A stretch of DNA of 64,000 nt from Limisphaera sp026417315 (GCF_049537125.1 NZ_JBMVQY010000004.1:186001-250000), one strand, 5' to 3'. Positions 19,104 through 29,277 are shown, counted from the first letter of the stretch. Notes: generated from the letters alone by a model not told the origin. Numbers and translations are program-made.

Positions 19104-20213
19104 ATGAGCTCGGAGTCCCCTTCATCGCCCCGGTTGCGCAGCCTTCCGCGCCCATATTGCCTCCTCTGCAACACCCCGGGGCAGATCCTGTACACCGGAC
19201 TTCCGGACCGATCCTTTGCCGCGCCCGGCCAATGGGGATTCCTTCGGTGTTCCAATCCCGATTGCGGCCTGGTTTGGCTGCATCCCCAGCCGATCCCGGA
19301 GGACATCGGCGCTGCCTATGAGGGTTACTACACTCACGCGCAACCGGCTCCGGGGCCCTCGATGCTCCGCAGAATCTTCGAAGCCGTTCAGCGGGCTTAC
19401 CTGGCCCGGCGCTTCGGCTACCCGACCGGCTCCTCCCTCGACCGCGCTCTTGCCTGGCTGGCATGGCTGCACCCCGGCGGGCCGGACGAGCTGGATTCAG
19501 CCGCCATGTACCTGCCCGCACCCGGCCGACCCGCCCGGCTCCTGGACGTTGGATGCGGCAGCGGAATGCACCTGGCCCGCATGCAACAGCTCGGTTGGTC
19601 GGTCGAAGGAGTGGAGGTGGATCCGCAGGCCGCGGCCGTGGCCCGGGCCCGCGGGGTTCCGGTGCGCTCGGGAACGTTACAGCAACAACATTACCCTGAT
19701 CGCAGCTTCGACGCCGTCTTTTCCGCCCACGTGCTGGAGCACGTGCATGATCCCGTGGATCTCCTTCGCGAATGCGCCCGAATCTTGAAGCCCGATGGCA
19801 CCCTCGTGATCCTCACGCCGAACATCGACAGCCTTGGTCACCGACAGTTCGGTGCGGCCTGGCTCAATTTGGATCCGCCGCGACACCTCTACCTCTTTTC
19901 CCCGCGGACCCTCCGTCGCGCAGCCGAACGGGCCGGACTCCGCGTGGTCAGTCTTCGTACCACCGCGCGCACCGCCTGGGTGTACGGCGCCCTCAGCCGC
20001 GCCATCCAGCGCACCGGGCGGGGCGAGATGTCCGAGCTCGGTCGTCCCACGGCCCTGCTGTACGGGTTCTTGTACCAGCTCCGCCTCCGCCATCACCTCC
20101 GCCGTCATCCGGAAAGCGGCGACGAATTGCTCCTGTTTGCCCGGCCACTGCCGGAGACTGCGGGTGTTCCGGCGCCCCAACGCGCTGCGGTACACGGGGC
20201 TCCGCAGAGTTGA
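19104..20213 (+). CDS. SAM-dependent methyltransferase with zinc-ribbon-like N-terminus
   Basis: A 369-residue class I methyltransferase. The N-terminus has a likely zinc-binding set, CLLCNT then CSNPDCGLVWL (residues about 19-55), common in sugar or glycan methyltransferases. The SAM site is LLDVGCGSGMHLARM with acidic VEGVEVDPQ. Later motifs are FDAVFSAHVLEHVHDPVDLL and LKPDGTLVILTPN. A basic helical tail follows. The target is unknown; adjacency to a glycosyltransferase 10 bases upstream suggests a glycan or polyprenyl-linked substrate. Confidence 0.87.
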   Translation: MSSESPSSPRLRSLPRPYCLLCNTPGQILYTGLPDRSFAAPGQWGFLRCSNPDCGLVWLHPQPIPEDIGAAYEGYYTHAQPAPGPSMLRRIFEAVQRAYLARRFGYPTGSSLDRALAWLAWLHPGGPDELDSAAMYLPAPGRPARLLDVGCGSGMHLARMQQLGWSVEGVEVDPQAAAVARARGVPVRSGTLQQQHYPDRSFDAVFSAHVLEHVHDPVDLLRECARILKPDGTLVILTPNIDSLGHRQFGAAWLNLDPPRHLYLFSPRTLRRAAERAGLRVVSLRTTARTAWVYGALSRAIQRTGRGEMSELGRPTALLYGFLYQLRLRHHLRRHPESGDELLLFARPLPETAGVPAPQRAAVHGAPQS

Positions 20214-20937
20214 AGCAAATCGCGCGTTCCGCCGAGGCTTCTTGGCGATGGGTCGGGCCCTCGATCCCTGGTTTGCCCGGGCTCCCCGTCCGCTGCGGCC
20301 CCGTGAATCGCCGTGACCACGGCGAGCTTCACCCGGGACGGGTGCGCCTGCTTCTCCGGACCGAGTCGGGACACTCTGGGGATGGCCCTGAAATGTAGAA
20401 GTCCGCTCGTGGGCCCTGAAAGGACGCCGGGGTGCCCGGCCCTGCCCGAGTTCGTTCCATCCCGGGCCTGCCCATCGCAACAACCCCGGCGCGCACCTCC
20501 AAAACGGGTCGGCCACGCCACGGAGTGTCGCTGCATGGAACTGTTGAACGCCACGGCCCGTGCGCGGCTCGCTGGTAGGAGTGGCACGGCCCGGATGTGT
20601 GCCGCCGCCAACCACACGGCCTGCCCTCCGCGGGCGGAGATCAAAGTACTGCTGCGGATCGCCTTACAGGCTTGTGCCGGCCCGAGTTTCCGGGGCCGAC
20701 GCAATGACGGAACCGGGCTCGGGTGGAGGGTCGGCTTTCCCATGCAAAAGCCGTCTGCGCAGAATGGTCTGCCTGCTGCGCTTCGAGCCGCCGGTGGACC
20801 GTTCTCGCAATCCGAATCAATGATTGCCCGTGTCGGTGCACGCGAGCGGGGCCGGGCCGGCTCGCCAGAGGGAATGCCGACTGGCCATTGGAAAAAAGTT
20901 TGAACAACGCCCCGAGTTCGTCTATCTAATAGGGCGT
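20214..20937. other. Intergenic region with possible promoter at its end
   Basis: About 720 bases with no supported gene. At 20900-20928 lies TTGAAC, 17 bases, TATCTA, a plausible sigma-70 promoter only about 10 bases before the ATG of the small protein at 20938. If real, the transcript leader is almost absent. Confidence 0.4.
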
Positions 20938-21144
20938 ATGAAGAAACTCATCGCACTCCTCGGCGTTGTGGCGGTCTCGTTCGCCCTGCAGGCCGGCGAC
21001 ACCGGCTGCACGAAGAATCAGGCTGCTTGCAACAAGGCTCAATCTGCCTGCCCGGCTTCTCAAGCCAAGAAGAGCTGTCCGGCGGGCGCCAAGGACGTGG
21101 CCAAGAAGCCCGTCCAGAGCCCGAAAGCAGGCGGCCAGAGCTGA
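20938..21144 (+). CDS. Small secreted Lys/Cys-rich protein
   Basis: A 68-residue protein with a clean signal peptide (MKKLIALLGVVAVSFALQAG) and a mature part of about 48 residues with four Cys and many Lys, Ala and Gln (TGCTKNQAACNKAQSACPAS). No known family recognised; low-complexity small exported proteins of this sort are frequent in Verrucomicrobiota. A strong terminator follows 21 bases after the stop and a possible promoter sits just upstream, so this is a single-gene, probably well-expressed unit. AGGG lies four bases before the ATG. Confidence 0.75.
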   Translation: MKKLIALLGVVAVSFALQAGDTGCTKNQAACNKAQSACPASQAKKSCPAGAKDVAKKPVQSPKAGGQS

Positions 21145-21165
21145 CCGCTCACGCCTTTTCCGCAC

Positions 21166-21207
21166 CTCCCTCCCCGGCTTTCCCGAGCCGGGAAGGGAGT
21201 TTTTTTT
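21166..21207 (+). terminator. Rho-independent terminator
   Basis: A 14-bp stem, CTCCCTCCCCGGCT / AGCCGGGAAGGGAG, with one mismatch and a 6-base loop, followed by eight T. It ends the small Lys/Cys-rich gene. Confidence 0.9.
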
Positions 21208-22677
21208 GACCTCCTCAGCTACCCGGGCCACCGGTGGGCTTGTTGAAAGCACCGGCGCCGCGCGGATCTTTGCGCAAACGATCTGCGGAACTTTGAGCCC
21301 GGCCCTCGTTGTGTGGCCGCCGGGGCCTTTTCCTGGAGTGGACCGGGCCATGATCACCGCGCGAGGGCATGGATGCGTTCCCGGATCTGCCGGTGAAACG
21401 CCCGGTTCGGGGAGTGAGCCGGGGTACAATCCCGAGCCGCACACACAAGCGTCGGGATCGCAACCCTCGGTGGACCCGCAGACGATTGAAAAATGCGGTT
21501 TTCCCCGCGGGCAGGGTTCTGCCGCCCTGTTTCTCCGGGTTCTCCTGAACAAGCGTTCGTCTCAAGTCAGTTGCGCCCGTCTGCAACAGGACCCTGGTGG
21601 ACTGCCGCAGAGGTTTTACGTCCCCGGCGGCCGGTTCGTGGTCACTGTGGGAACACGCCTGCAGGTCCTCAGGAAGACTTTCCTCCAACTCCCCTCGGCG
21701 GCTACAGAAAACGGCTTCTGCGTGTTCTGTGGGTTCTGTGGGTTGTTTTCTGCCGGGTGTTCTGCGGGCTGGAAGCCCCTGATACGGCAGGTTGGAAATC
21801 CGGGCTACGGTGGATTCGATAGCCGCCGCCGTCAGGCGGTGGACCGGGGGATTCGAATTCGGCTCCGCGCGGTGGGGGCGTGGCCGGCGGGGCCTCGCCA
21901 TGGATCGAGGAAGGGTCCGCCGACTCTCAAAGGTCGTTGGCTCCTTTGGATCCTCCAATTCTCATCAGCGTACCAGTTCGGCCTCCGCCGATTCACGTCG
22001 GCGGCCACGACCCTGGAGTCGAGTAGCCGTCGCCCGGGCGGCGGACGCGGGATCCAAAAAGAACGGCGTTGGGTCGCCTCGGCGACCTGAACCTTGCGCC
22101 GGCGCACGCTCGTTTGGACAACGACCCATGTCGCCGACTCGACCGCTCCCGAAAAGCGCTCCGGTTTCGACCAGCCCACCAAAAATCACCACTTGCGGTT
22201 TCGGCATCCAGGCCCGCGCCGCACGCACCCTTGGAGTTTCACCCCTGGATGCTTGTCGGCGAGTCACAAGCCAACCTGCGGAGCGGCCCTTGTTGGGGTC
22301 GCGGTGCTGAGGAGCCGCCCTTGTGGTCGAGCCACGCGTCTCGTTGATTCCCATGCATGCTGCGAGCGGCTCGGCCACGTGCGGGAACCGGCCGGGGCTC
22401 CCGTCGGGCACATCCCGGCTTTTGAGCTGCGGACGCAAAGGTTCAAATGCGACTTTCCTTCCGCCTTCTCTTCGCCGGTGACTCGGGGATTCCGCCGAGC
22501 GATCAAACGGGTCCGCAACCTGAAATGCGCCGGCGCCTGTCGCATCGTCATCTGCGCCATTGACCCTGTCCATGGGCCCGGCGAGAATCCCAACTCCCGC
22601 CCGGAGCAGGCGGGGTGCGCGCACCGTCTGGCGCAAGCCGCGCCTGCCCGGGCCCTTTTATACGTTCGAGACACGTT
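21208..22677. repeat. Hairpin repeat cluster 2 within a non-coding stretch
   Basis: About 1.5 kb without a supported gene. Near 21695-21870 the repeat family of the left end recurs: CGGCTACAGAAAACGG, CTTCTGCGTGTTCTGTGGG, GCGGGCTGGAAGCCC, GATACGGCAGGTTGG, then GCCGCCGCCGTCAGGCGG. A stem CCGCCGATTCACGTCGGCGG sits at 21985-22004. The rest up to the transporter start shows nothing recognisable. Confidence 0.7.
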
Positions 22678-24357
22678 ATGTCGGACTGGTGGACCAATTT
22701 TCAGCAAGCGCAACCGACCGCGCATGCCCTTCTGGTGCTGTGCCTGGTGGGTGCGGCGGGCCTTGCCCTGGGGAGTGTGCAGGTGCGCGGATTGAGCCTC
22801 GGCGTGGCAGGCACGCTGTTCGTCGGTTTGCTGCTCGGACACCTGGGCGTGGAGATCTCTCCGGAAGTCCGCGGGTTCGTTCAGGAATTCGGCCTGATTC
22901 TTTTCGTGTACACGATCGGCATGCAGGTAGGGCCGGGCTTGGTGGATTCCCTGCGCCGTCAGGGCGCCTCGCTGAATCTGGAGGCTGCGGCCGTGGTCGG
23001 CCTGGGCACGTTGCTTGCCGCCGGCCTGGGTGCACTGTTGGGACTGGGACCGGGCGCCAGTGCGGGCATCTTTGCCGGTGCCACCACCAACACGCCTGCT
23101 CTGGGCGCGGCGCAGGAAGCCCTGCGAGCCACGGGCACGCAAGATCCGGCCGCTCTGGCCGTCCCGGCCATGGCTTACGCCGTCACCTATCCGTTCGGCA
23201 TCCTCGGCATCATCCTCGCCATGATCCTGCTGCGGCGATGGCACGGCGTGGACCTGGAGACCGAACGGGTCCGATTCGAACAGGAACAGCGCGCCGGGCA
23301 GGAAAGCCTGACCCGGCTGACCGTGGAACTGACCAACCCCAATCTGGATGGCCTTACCGTGCGACAGTTGCCCGGCATCGAAAAACTGGGAGTGGTCATC
23401 TCCCGTTTGCGGAAACGCAACCAATCCACCGTGCAAATCGCCCGGGCAGACACGGTCCTGCATGTCGGCGATGTGATGGTCGTGGTGGGCACCCCTCGCG
23501 CCGTGAATCAATTCCGGATGATTGTCGGCCGGGTCAGCCAAGAAGACCTTACACGCGCGGAGGGCCCGATCACCTACGCACGGGTGGTCGTGACGCGTCC
23601 CGATTGCGTCGGCAAAACCCTGCGCCAGCTCGCCCTGAACCATCGTCACAATGTGACGGTCACACGGCTCACTCGGGCCGATATGGAACTTCCCGTCACG
23701 GCCGATCTGCGTTTGCAGTTCGGGGACATGCTCCAGTTGGTGGGAACGCGTGAAGACCTGGACCGGGCCGCCCGGCTTTTGGGGAACGCGGTCCGGGAGC
23801 TCAATCATACGCGGTTGGTCCCGATGTTCGTGGGCATCGCCCTGGGCATCTTGGCCGGGACCTGCGCCGTTCACTTGGGCAACATGCCGGCGCCGATCCG
23901 CTTGGGCCTGGCGGGAGGCCCCCTGCTGGTCGCGATCCTCCTCAGTCGCGTCGGCAAACTGGGGCCCCTGCTCTGGTACATGCCCGTGAACGCCAACCTT
24001 CTCTTGCGCGAGCTGGGCATCGTCCTGTTTCTGGCCTGCGTTGGCTTGCGGGCCGGGGCGCATTTCGCGGACGCGTTCGAGGGAGGACGCGGATGGCTGT
24101 GGTTGGGGGCCGGGTTCGTGGTCACCGCCGTTCCCATCCTCGCGGTCGGTCTCTGGCTGCGCCGTTACGCGATGACCAACTATTTGACCCTCTGCGGTCT
24201 GTTGGCCGGAAGCCTGACCGATCCTCCGGCCCTGGCCTTCGCACAGGGTCTGTGTCGCTCGGAAGCGCCTGCCGTCGCGTACTCCACGGTGTATCCCCTG
24301 ACCATGATCCTCCGCATCGTCATGGCTCAACTGATTGTGATGTTCGGCACCGGTTGA
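22678..24357 (+). CDS. AspT/YidE-type transporter with two TrkA-C domains
   Basis: A 559-residue membrane protein of the aspartate:alanine antiporter (AAE) family. Two membrane halves flank a central cytoplasmic part. The first half has about five helices and the conserved GIFAGATTNTPALGAAQEA. The central region (about 205-375) holds two RCK/TrkA-C-like domains (QLPGIEKLGVVISRLRKRN and TLRQLALNHRHNVTVTRLTR). The second half repeats the motif as CGLLAGSLTDPPALAFAQ. AspT exchanges aspartate for alanine in some bacteria, but most relatives have no proven substrate. The ATG at 22678 opens a normal N-terminus. It may be co-transcribed with the next gene, 94 bases on. Confidence 0.87.
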   Translation: MSDWWTNFQQAQPTAHALLVLCLVGAAGLALGSVQVRGLSLGVAGTLFVGLLLGHLGVEISPEVRGFVQEFGLILFVYTIGMQVGPGLVDSLRRQGASLNLEAAAVVGLGTLLAAGLGALLGLGPGASAGIFAGATTNTPALGAAQEALRATGTQDPAALAVPAMAYAVTYPFGILGIILAMILLRRWHGVDLETERVRFEQEQRAGQESLTRLTVELTNPNLDGLTVRQLPGIEKLGVVISRLRKRNQSTVQIARADTVLHVGDVMVVVGTPRAVNQFRMIVGRVSQEDLTRAEGPITYARVVVTRPDCVGKTLRQLALNHRHNVTVTRLTRADMELPVTADLRLQFGDMLQLVGTREDLDRAARLLGNAVRELNHTRLVPMFVGIALGILAGTCAVHLGNMPAPIRLGLAGGPLLVAILLSRVGKLGPLLWYMPVNANLLLRELGIVLFLACVGLRAGAHFADAFEGGRGWLWLGAGFVVTAVPILAVGLWLRRYAMTNYLTLCGLLAGSLTDPPALAFAQGLCRSEAPAVAYSTVYPLTMILRIVMAQLIVMFGTG

Positions 24358-24451
24358 GCCAAAAGGCCCGGACCGGCAGCGAGCCGGCAGGCAGACCGGC
24401 CCCTCGGATGGACGCGATCAACTTACCCCCCGCGGTACCACGGTAAAGCAG

Positions 24452-25465
24452 ATGGACAACCCGCTGACAACCTGGCTCCATGGCGGACCTACTGCTCCCT
24501 GGGTGTATCTCCTGTTATTTGTCCTGGGCTCGCTGTTGTTGGTCTGGCGGCTGGAGAGTCTTTCCGCCCGCGGCTTCGAAGGCACCGTGCTCGGGGCGCT
24601 GGTCATGCCCTACTGCTCGGGCCTGGGAAACCTGGTCTTCGTATATGTGCTGATTCGCGAGGGCGGGCCCGGTGGGGAAGTGCTTACGAATGCATTCGTC
24701 AACAATATGACGAATCTTACGCTGCTGCTCGGCCTGCCGGCCCTCTTTTGGGGACTGCCCGTGGCACGCCGGAGATCACGCGCCCGGGATCTGCCCCGCG
24801 CCAGTTGCCGAAGCTTGTGGCCTGCCGATCGACATCATCAGGCCGTGCTGACCACGTTGCTGGCCGTGTTGGGTTTCACGCTGGCCGTATGGGTTCAAGG
24901 CCGGGATGGCTGGATAGGCCGGGCGGAGGGCTTACTGCTCATCGGGCTGTTCCTGGCCTGGCAGGCCTGGCACGTGCGGGAGGTGCTCCTCGAAAACGAG
25001 CGTCGCGAGGGCCGCCTGCTGGGCTGGCCCCTGGTGTGGGACATCGTGTTGCTCGCTCTGGGAGCCTGGTTGACTTACATCAGCATCCAATGGCTGGTCG
25101 ATTGGGTGCTGGGTCGGGCCCAGGGGCTTTTCAGCGCCCGGTATCTGGGCTGGTTGAGCGGCTGGCTACTGGTCCTGCCCAATGCAGTGCTGGCCCTTTA
25201 CTATGCCTGGCGCCGACGTCCCGAGGTCGTGTACACGTCCCAGGTCGGCGACGGGCACATTTGCATCCCGTTGTGCGTGGGTCTCTACGCGCTGTTTCAT
25301 CCACTGCCCGTCCCTGCTTTCTTCCAGCCGGCCATGGCCGGGTTGTGTCTGGCGGCGCTGGTCCACCTGTTGTTCATGATCTTCTCTGGGCGATTGCCGC
25401 GCTGGATGGGGGCCGGATTGGTGGCGGCCTACCTGGCATTCGTCCAGCAGGGGTTGCCACGCTGA
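24452..25465 (+). CDS. CaCA-like (sodium/calcium exchanger-like) membrane protein
   Basis: A 337-residue protein with about ten membrane helices in two halves joined by a hydrophilic loop. Each half holds a degenerate alpha-repeat: YCSGLGNLVFVYVLI with NAFVNNMTNLTLLLGLPALF in the first, and LVLPNAVLALYYAWRRRPEV with QVGDGHICIPLCVGLYALF in the second. This spacing resembles Ca2+/cation exchangers, though the usual acidic residues in GNxxxSN are altered, so the ion is uncertain. Start ATG 24452 follows a weak AAAGCAG. It lies between the AspT-type transporter and module 2. Confidence 0.65.
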   Translation: MDNPLTTWLHGGPTAPWVYLLLFVLGSLLLVWRLESLSARGFEGTVLGALVMPYCSGLGNLVFVYVLIREGGPGGEVLTNAFVNNMTNLTLLLGLPALFWGLPVARRRSRARDLPRASCRSLWPADRHHQAVLTTLLAVLGFTLAVWVQGRDGWIGRAEGLLLIGLFLAWQAWHVREVLLENERREGRLLGWPLVWDIVLLALGAWLTYISIQWLVDWVLGRAQGLFSARYLGWLSGWLLVLPNAVLALYYAWRRRPEVVYTSQVGDGHICIPLCVGLYALFHPLPVPAFFQPAMAGLCLAALVHLLFMIFSGRLPRWMGAGLVAAYLAFVQQGLPR

Positions 25466-25640
25466 GCGATGTGAACGGCCGGTCGCCAGTAGCGCACAGC
25501 CGGGTGTCGCTGCGGTGGGCGAGCGGACAGACGATTCGGGCGCCCTCGGTCTGCGAAATGCGCGAGGGACGCGGCCGCTGCAAGGGGACCGGTGCACGTT
25601 CGAGGACGGAGCTACGATTTAAACCGCGGGCCGCACCGCC

Positions 25641-25669
25641 TGTCGCATTTTTTGCATGTTCCGCTTTTG
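25641..25669 (+). promoter_or_regulatory. Conserved module element, copy 2
   Basis: Identical to copy 1 over TGTCGCATTTTTTGCA and TGTTCCGCTTTTG, preceded by C instead of T. The GGTAAAAG half of the inverted repeat is not directly adjacent. It lies 517 bases upstream of the module 2 large protein. Confidence 0.7.
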
Positions 25670-26185
25670 TCACCTTGCTTCAGGATGCCCCTGCGTTTGA
25701 ATGGAAAGGCGGAATTCCGGTCGAAGATCATGACGATGATCGAGGGCGATTGTGCCGACGCCCCAGGGCCATTGATCGGATCCGAAGAGTCGTGTCAGCT
25801 TCTTATGAAAGGCAGCCAGCATGGGTTGCACGGCCTTCTCGGGCGCTGGCGAGTGTGGCGGCCGCGCCTGTGCACGACACTGCTGGGTCGCGAGTCAAGC
25901 GCTGCAACGGAACTCCTCGGCACGGCCCGGTTGGGCCGTTTTAGGGCTCGGTCAGATTCGCGGCAGTCGCACTTTCTTAGTGATTTGCAGCGATGGACGT
26001 GCCCCGGCCCGGTCTCGTCCCTTGCTCCGGTGCGACAAATCTCGACTCACCAGGGTGGCGGGGCCCTCGCTATGCCGGCCAACGCATCGCACCTTGGAAC
26101 ATGGGGAACCGGAGCCCGGACGATCCCTTGCTGCGCGCCATGGTTCGGCAGAGTTCGGGGCGGTTCCCGCTGCGCTTGGGGAGCC
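25670..26185. other. Leader region of module 2
   Basis: About 515 bases between element copy 2 and the signal peptide of the large protein. In other modules this position holds a MauE-like or Cys-rich gene. Here several open frames exist but none could be aligned, so any such gene has decayed beyond recognition. The large-protein frame itself is open through this stretch. Confidence 0.4.
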
Positions 26186-27364
26186 ATGTTTCCCGTCTTG
26201 GTCGCCTTGTGGATGGGAATGGAGCCCGCCCTTGCGATGGGCGCGGTTCCGACCGGTCTGCCGGGATACCGCGTCCGCGGCGTGGCGTTGGCCCACGACA
26301 TAGCTGCCGAACGCGAATCGCCGTACGACTTCGAGGTCTTGGTGGTCTCGAATCGCTGGCGAATCGATGCCATTGCTCACCATATCATCAACGCGCCGCG
26401 GTTGAAGATCACCGCGGCTTCCGACGGCGAATGCCTTTACCACCTGATGCATCATCATCCCGAGTTCACCAGCGTCGAAGTCACACCCCTGCCCATTCCC
26501 AACTGGGATCACTGGCTCGGAACGATCTGGCTCACCTACTGCTCAGCCGCCTACCTGGCCAGCCAGAAGACCAATTGGCTTCCCCTCCCCGTGATCATGT
26601 ACGCTCTGGCCGGACAACCGACCATCGATGTGATCGCGGGACTGGCGGTGCGACAGGAAACATATTGGCGTCCCCACCGCGAACCGCCCGGACTGCCGGA
26701 ATGGTTCGTGAGCCTCTGTCCTGGTGAAATTCTGGTGGCCAGCACGTACGGTGCGGAGTGGATCGGGGAACGGTATCTCCCTCCGTACGAGGAGGGCTTT
26801 ACCAACATCCTGTTCCGCGCGGATTCGTTCCGGGACATCTCGGGATGGCACCTTCCCCGCGAAGCCGTGCTGGAGGTCTGGTCCACAGAGCTGCAGATCG
26901 AAGAGTTTCGAAGGAACCGCCGGAAGACCCTTCGGGATTTGCTGGGAGGTCCCATCCGGAGGCGCTTGATCGTGACGATCCGGGCCTCCTCCATGGAGGG
27001 CGTAAACGCGGACATCCAGTTTCCTCCGGCCCTTTCCGGGGGAAGCTCGGTCAAGGATTGGCGGTGGGAAAATGATCAGGTGCTGGCCATGGTGCGGCAT
27101 TGGTTCACCAACCGGCTGCCCAGCCGGGCCGAGCTCCTCGCCTCGGAACGAAAGCGCGAAGGCTACGATTACGTCCGCTTCACCAATGTCATCCGTCCCT
27201 TCACACTCCTCCCGTCCCGATCCCGGCAGAATGTCGAACCTGCCAGCGAGGCACCCCGCTGGCCGTGGATCGCCGCGGTGGTCCTTGCGGGTCTGCTGGT
27301 TTGGGTTTGGAAGACACGAGGCAGCGCGCTGTATGAACGGCTTTCAGGCTCAAAGCAGAGCTGA
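26186..27364 (+). CDS. Module 2 large anchored protein (subfamily I)
   Basis: About 392 residues from the ATG at 26186, which gives a signal peptide (MFPVLVALWMGMEPALAMGA). Earlier starts in the same frame are possible. The periplasmic body of about 320 residues matches no known domain but aligns along its length with the broken paralog at 28103: WLTYCSAAYLASQ with WLAYCSAKALAQT, PPYEEGFTNILF with PPYNRGFTNLVF, and DIQFPPALSGGSSVKDWRW with EVTFPPLLPGEGRVHDWRF. It ends with a helix (WPWIAAVVLAGLLVWVW) and a basic tail. I infer a membrane-anchored protein facing the periplasm. The Cys-rich gene begins 36 bases downstream. Confidence 0.75.
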   Translation: MFPVLVALWMGMEPALAMGAVPTGLPGYRVRGVALAHDIAAERESPYDFEVLVVSNRWRIDAIAHHIINAPRLKITAASDGECLYHLMHHHPEFTSVEVTPLPIPNWDHWLGTIWLTYCSAAYLASQKTNWLPLPVIMYALAGQPTIDVIAGLAVRQETYWRPHREPPGLPEWFVSLCPGEILVASTYGAEWIGERYLPPYEEGFTNILFRADSFRDISGWHLPREAVLEVWSTELQIEEFRRNRRKTLRDLLGGPIRRRLIVTIRASSMEGVNADIQFPPALSGGSSVKDWRWENDQVLAMVRHWFTNRLPSRAELLASERKREGYDYVRFTNVIRPFTLLPSRSRQNVEPASEAPRWPWIAAVVLAGLLVWVWKTRGSALYERLSGSKQS

Positions 27365-27399
27365 AGGGAAGACCCGGAACCAACACGGAGGACCTGCGT

Positions 27400-27906
27400 A
27401 TGAGAATCCCGGCATCGAGAGCAGAGGAACAAAGAAAGATACGAGCCACAACCCTCCTGGCGGCGCTCGGGATTGCCGCCGGCGGTGTCGTGTGCGCATG
27501 GGCCTGTTGCGCACATCGGGGGCCGGCCACGCTCATGGACAACGTTTGCGTAACATGCACATGCATGGGGGGATACCCCATAAATGACTTTGGACTTTGC
27601 TCGTGGTATCAGGCCACGGACGAGGTGTTCTGCGGCCTTTGTGCGCCCGGATTCAATTGCGTGAGAACGCCGGTCGCAAAAACTGTGGCAGTGGTGTTAC
27701 GGTATCCCGGCACCTGCTGGAATGGCCGATGTGGGGCCACCCGCGTAGAAGCACAGTGGGATTCGGTGCTTCCAATTCGTGCGCTGGCACGTTGCGAGCC
27801 TCCGAACGAGGTGCTGTGCAAGGTTCCCCGACCTTTGGATCCAGCGTCTGAGCAGTCGAACCCCAGTAGACACGGGATGTACGCCATGGCCGCTGCGCAG
27901 GAGTGA
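27400..27906 (+). CDS. Cys-rich small secreted protein (module 2)
   Basis: A 168-residue protein with a strong ribosome site (GGAGG, eight bases before the ATG). Residues 1-40 look like a signal or anchor (KIRATTLLAALGIAAGGVVC). The rest has 11 Cys in spaced groups: NVCVTCTCMGG, GLCSWY, FCGLCAPGFNC, GTCWNGRC, ARCEPPNEVLC. No heme (CxxCH) or iron-sulfur pattern fits, so disulfides are likely after export. No known family recognised. It sits between two paralogous large proteins, the downstream one broken. Confidence 0.75.
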   Translation: MRIPASRAEEQRKIRATTLLAALGIAAGGVVCAWACCAHRGPATLMDNVCVTCTCMGGYPINDFGLCSWYQATDEVFCGLCAPGFNCVRTPVAKTVAVVLRYPGTCWNGRCGATRVEAQWDSVLPIRALARCEPPNEVLCKVPRPLDPASEQSNPSRHGMYAMAAAQE

Positions 27907-28102
27907 TGGCACAGGTGAGATCGAGGCCTCACCCGGCGACGAGTCTCGAGGCCGCGCGGCAGGGGCGACGTTCTCAAAGCCTCGTGCGCGGCGGCTGGGG
28001 TTCCGGGGAGCCTTGACCATCAGCCAGCGAATCCGGAGCGCTTGGGATCGCCCCATTGACTAATGTTTGTGCGGCCCATACGGCACAGGGGCTGCGAGTA
28101 AA

Positions 28103-29277
28103 ATGTTGAACGAGGCCATGCGAAGCAGCCCGATGGTTTGGTGGGCTACACTGATCCTGGCTCAGGGGCTGACGCTGTCGGCTCACGCCGGGGAAGCCTC
28201 CGGATTCGAAGTGAGAGGCGAAGTCCGCGCCTTTGCGTTCGGGCCTGCGCCGCATGTGGAGTGGAGATTCGAGTTGGTGGTGGCCCGGGAGCGATGGGAC
28301 ATGAAACTCGAGCCGTTGGCTCAGCCCGACGCGCGCGTGGTGGTGCGCCGAGCTGTTTCCGATGGGACGACCCTGTATGCGTGCAGCCGGTACAAGGGCG
28401 GCGAGATCGAGGGCTTGGTCCTGCCGCTGAGCGTGCCCAACTTCGATCCCTGCCTGGGGACGTTGTGGTTGGCCTACTGCTCCGCAAAGGCTCTGGCCCA
28501 AACCCCGCCCACCGACCTGCCGCCTCCCGTGACCGAGTTCGTCTTCGGTGGAGCCCCCACGGGCGGATGGATCGCTCCCGGGTTGGAAGGTCGGCTGCAG
28601 GCCTGGTGGACCTTGCACGAGCTGCCGCCGGGCCTGCCAAGGCATTTCTGGATGAAAGATCCGGGGGAGCTTCGGCTGCCCCACCAGTTGGGCCTTGCGC
28701 ACACGGGGATCCCACACGCACCTCCCTACAACCGGGGCTTCACGAACCTGGTATTTCATGGAGAAACGTGGTAGAAAACCGCCCACATGGAGATTCCGCG
28801 AGTGGCCTGGCTGGAAATCTTGGCACTGCAAGACTCTGGGCCGGGCCCAATGGGCCGGACGGCTGGCGGCAGCCTGGTGGGCCGCCGGCCCCCCGACTGC
28901 GGGTCGAAATCCAGGCTGATCGCGCCGTGCCGTTTCAGGGGGAGGTCACTTTTCCGCCGCTGCTTCCCGGGGAGGGCCGGGTCCACGACTGGCGCTTTGC
29001 GAGCGCCGACGGTCGGCCCATGGGCGTCGTGTATTGGGCCACGAACCGTTGGCTCGAGCGGTCCGAGATCATGCAGTTGCCCGAGTATCAGCAGGTCATC
29101 GCGACTTGGGCGCACCAGCGGAGCCTGCACGAGAGGATAACGGCCGAACCTTCCATGACGGGCGGTCAGCCCCGAAGCGGCCGGGGCGTGGCCCTGGCGA
29201 TCCTGTTGTTTTCTGTGCTTGCGGCGATCCCCCTGTATCTGGCGCTCCGCAGGAAGGAACGAACCGATACTTCCTGA
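28103..29277 (+). pseudogene. Broken paralog of the module 2 large protein
   Basis: The ATG at 28103 starts a signal-bearing frame (MVWWATLILAQGLTLSAHAG) that matches the intact 26186 protein until TAG at 28772-28774, just after FTNLVFHGETW. The same frame remains homologous after the stop (IPRVAWLEILALQD against LPREAVLEVWSTEL). Near 28890, at a run of six C, homology moves to the next frame (PRLRVEIQADRAVPFQGEV). It continues to a C-terminal helix (GVALAILLFSVLAAIPLYLA) and the tail RRKERTDTS, stop at 29277. One nonsense and one frameshift mutation therefore inactivate it, unless the C-run is a sequencing error. Confidence 0.75.

Noticed and set aside
25641..25669. Module element as an integron attC or phage attachment site
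   Set aside because: No integrase or transposase is present, and the element sits at a steady position upstream of genes, not between cassettes in a head-to-tail array.
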